A stretch of DNA of 45,593 bases from Lyngbya sp. HA4199-MV5. Lineage in GTDB: Bacteria > Cyanobacteriota > Cyanobacteriia > Leptolyngbyales > Leptolyngbyaceae. Positions 44,904-45,593 of the stretch are shown here, piece after piece. The DNA lies in contig JAHHHL010000049.1 in the NCBI GenBank assembly GCA_019359375.1, positions 1-45,593 of the forward strand, in the 5' to 3' direction. The notes below the pieces were generated by a model. The model saw only the letters and a list, made by a program, of their open reading frames with translations. It made no database searches and was not told the DNA's origin. Numbering within the stretch: position 1 is the stretch's first letter; each line of letters opens with the position of its first letter. The translations under genes and the position numbers were made by a program.

Positions 44904-45339
44904 GCGATCTTTCGTCCCGAAGGTTGTCTCACTACGTTGTAACAAATTGTGAAGCACTCAGCAATCTTTTTTTGGACTGAAGGCACTGGAACAACCAAGC
45001 AGAAACTCAACTAAAAACTTGAAAAGGAGTGTGGAGCAAGGTTGTACATTTCTTGCCCTGCCAGGTGACAATCGATTAGAGTTTTCTCAACCTTTGATTT
45101 ATAAAACTGATGAATCGAATCGACTTGACCTCTTATAACGATAGGCTGCTGGCAAACAGATCCTCGACAACAAAGTCCTCACCGTAAAATGATACCAGTG
45201 CCTTGCTCAACAAGTCTGACAGTGGACTGTTTTGCCACAACTGTGCGACTTTGATGCTGTAGAGCAGGTCGATCGCTCCTTAAAAGCTTTGTAGAAATTA
45301 GCATACCCATCTAACCAGAAAAAATCAGGTACTCGCCTT
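44904..45339. other. Gene-free spacer with a possible gene remnant
   Basis: There is no complete gene. A minus-strand open frame at 45133-45279 encodes 48 protein-like residues ('SPLSDLLSKALVSFYGEDF'), without a normal start, directly after an in-frame TAA. An AAGGAG lies 8 nt before a CTG codon in it. It may be a remnant of a gene broken by the mobile elements on its right. Confidence 0.4.
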
Positions 45340-45470
45340 CTAGGGCGCGTCATCAATTGGCTCTAAAACCTTACGGTATCAGCCTTATCGCGCCCGCCCC
45401 AACGCATAAGGCTAGGGGCTGGAACTCTTGCTACATGTAATGTGCAGTTGTAATTAATGACAGCCCCTAG
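45340..45470. mobile_element. CTAG-bounded 131-bp element, copy D
   Basis: It runs from CTAG at 45340-45343 to CTAG at 45467-45470, in the same orientation as copy B. It ends exactly where the IS5-like sequence begins. The left half is more diverged than in copies A and B. Confidence 0.87.
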
Positions 45471-45593
45471 GTAGTGTTTTAAGACCTCAAGCTAGGATGG
45501 AGATATGTAGTATCTCAAGGAAAAAGTAACCGACCTTGGTCACACGAAATCCAATTTCACGCAAAGACTTAAGCGATGCACAATGGCAACGAC
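45471..45593 (+). mobile_element. Left end of an IS5-like insertion sequence (truncated by the window)
   Basis: The tip gtagtgttttaagacct matches the nested MITE tip gcagtgttttaaaaccct at most positions. It begins immediately after CTAG, a target consistent with IS5-family insertion. The open frame inside reads towards an IS5-type transposase. The right end lies outside the window. Confidence 0.7.
45536..45593 (+). CDS. IS5-like transposase, N-terminal fragment
   Basis: The frame encodes VTRNPISRKDLSDAQWQR before the window ends. 'LSDAQW' is the characteristic start of IS5/IS1031-type DDE transposases. A TTG at 45536 is the likely start, with AAGGA at about 45517-45521 upstream; the exact start is uncertain. 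The catalytic region is not in the window. Confidence 0.65.
   Translation, partial: MVTRNPISRKDLSDAQWQR

Overview
This window is cyanobacterial chromosome. The evidence is a complete photosynthetic and carotenoid gene set (petC-petA for the cytochrome b6f complex, pds-crtB, crtE), several gene families largely restricted to cyanobacteria (DUF3067, DUF3611, DUF4330, divergent PAP2, DUF2993), and very frequent GCGATCGC (HIP1) octamers in genes and spacers. Its many short-repeat families fit a filamentous or Leptolyngbya-like lineage, but I cannot name the genus. I see no rRNA, tRNA or CRISPR array.

Layout. 0.5-9 kb: a membrane protein of unknown function, a TpsB/FhaC-type outer-membrane transporter without an adjacent substrate gene, a phosphoglucomutase/phosphomannomutase, a Ser/Thr/Pro-rich secreted protein and a sensor histidine kinase. 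9-11 kb: an accessory pocket with an orphan MNT nucleotidyltransferase, an ArsC/Spx-like protein, a Uma2 nuclease, and a DUF433/DUF5615 toxin-antitoxin-like pair whose second gene is frameshifted. 11-14.4 kb: a large GH15/phosphorylase-kinase-like protein. 14.4-15.2 kb: a gene-free stretch with about fifteen 21-bp tandem repeats and an orphan terminator. 16-20.6 kb: pds, crtB, then the overlapping trio DUF6888-DUF6887-rlmN, whose first gene appears to start at ATT. 21.6-24 kb: DUF3067, petC, petA. 25-30.4 kb: ftsH, a PRC-barrel-like protein, KDPG aldolase, an alpha/beta-hydrolase, DUF4330. 30.9-40.6 kb: a sugar-type ABC ATPase, DUF3611, a NarL-type regulator, a universal-stress-like protein behind a probable cyclic-di-AMP (ydaO/yuaA) riboswitch, a Ski2-like helicase, a GGDEF protein and a NUDIX hydrolase. 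40.7-45 kb: an OB-fold-like lipoprotein, folD, crtE, divergent PAP2, DUF2993. The right edge is the left end of an IS5-like insertion sequence.

The most distinctive feature is repeat invasion. Four copies of a 131-132-bp element bounded by CTAG lie at 24.0, 32.0, 38.5 and 45.3 kb. The 24.0-kb copy contains a second 141-bp element with its own terminal inverted repeats and CTAG flanks, which contains a third palindromic repeat. The 32.0-kb copy provides the last codons and stop of the ABC ATPase gene. The 38.5-kb copy fills the gap between two convergent genes. The 45.3-kb copy abuts an IS5-like end whose tip resembles the nested 141-bp element, suggesting that this type of IS mobilises it. 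Low-complexity short repeats have also entered reading frames: inside rlmN and the histidine kinase in frame, and at the 3' end of the GH15 gene, where they supply the stop. A 22-25 nt insertion appears to have broken the DUF5615 gene.

Product names for well-known families are firm. Functions of DUF genes, regulatory calls and mobile-element relationships are inferences from sequence read by eye, without database searches.
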